Assembly: GCA_964495465.1 (NCBI GenBank)
Contig: CAZBWE010000130.1
Span: forward strand, 1-5,061
Reading direction: 5' to 3'
DNA: 5,061 bases
Source: CAZBWE01 sp964495465
GTDB taxonomy: Bacteria; Planctomycetota; Phycisphaerae; Sedimentisphaerales; Anaerobacaceae
How positions within the stretch are numbered: the stretch's first letter is position 1; the number at the start of each line of letters is the position of its first letter. The notes below the pieces were generated by a model, which saw nothing but the letters and a program-made list of their open reading frames with translations, made no database searches and was not told the DNA's origin. Position numbers and translations under genes: made by a program. Below, one piece after another: positions 4,979 to 5,061 of this stretch.

Positions 4979-5061
4979 CCTGCTTCATCTTGAAGATATT
5001 TCAGCAAAAATACTACATCAAATACGGAATCAAGTCAAAAAATTCACCCCGTGAGATGCCG

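Larger units (their letters stand above)
4648..5061. other. Intergenic stretch with no recognised gene, rich in short inverted repeats
   Basis: These 414 bases are A+T-rich and no reading frame on either strand looks like a known protein. A minus-strand frame without a good start, ending at TAA 4768-4770, is open for about 48 codons but matches nothing I know. The stretch holds the ribosome binding site of the first lipoprotein gene (AAGGAG, 4653-4658), a bulged hairpin (4887-4917) and smaller inverted repeats at 4856-4867, 4953-4978 and 4987-4997. A promoter for the lipoprotein gene must lie here, but no convincing -35/-10 pair was found; TACAAT (4704-4699, minus strand) is the best -10 candidate and lacks a partner. 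The last bases (5052-5061) could be one arm of a further palindrome cut by the window. Confidence 0.5.

Noticed and set aside
1..5061. CRISPR array, tRNA, rRNA, toxin-antitoxin or defence system
   Set aside because: No regularly spaced repeats, no tRNA- or rRNA-like sequence, and no gene pair or motif typical of such systems was seen on either strand.

Overview
The window looks like a chromosomal piece of an uncultured planctomycete, perhaps of the Phycisphaerae or Sedimentisphaerales type. This rests on recollection of similar proteins, not on a search. The signs are the form of the small HUH transposase, the HIT hydrolase with a WAPWR start, and a pair of predicted lipoproteins that look like the DUF6263-type proteins common in that phylum. 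The left third (transposase, HAD gene) is visibly more A+T-rich than the lipoprotein genes.

Layout. 1-532: a RAYT-type (REP-associated tyrosine transposase) gene on the minus strand, bracketed by a perfect 10-bp inverted motif (GATTAGCCCC). Each copy abuts a GC-rich palindrome or what looks like half of one, so the unit resembles a REPtron, a transposase with its own REP hairpins. 556-1642 (plus): a good sigma70-like promoter, a HAD-family phosphatase, and a 50-residue Lys/Arg-rich small ORF with its own ribosome binding site. 1653-4647 (minus): in transcription order, a lipoprotein, a second diverged lipoprotein of the same architecture, and a HIT-family nucleotide hydrolase. These three may form one operon, converging on the HAD/small-ORF pair with only 10 bases between. 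4648-5061: no gene recognised, but several short inverted repeats.

No pathway joins these genes. The HAD and HIT proteins are soluble housekeeping-type hydrolases, and the two lipoproteins are secreted or envelope proteins of unknown role. I found no defence system, CRISPR array, tRNA, rRNA or complete novel system. The most interesting layer is the repeats: the REP-like pair around the transposase, and a dispersed element seen twice in inverted orientation at the two ends of the first lipoprotein gene. One of those copies lies inside the coding sequence and encodes a basic stretch ahead of the signal peptide.
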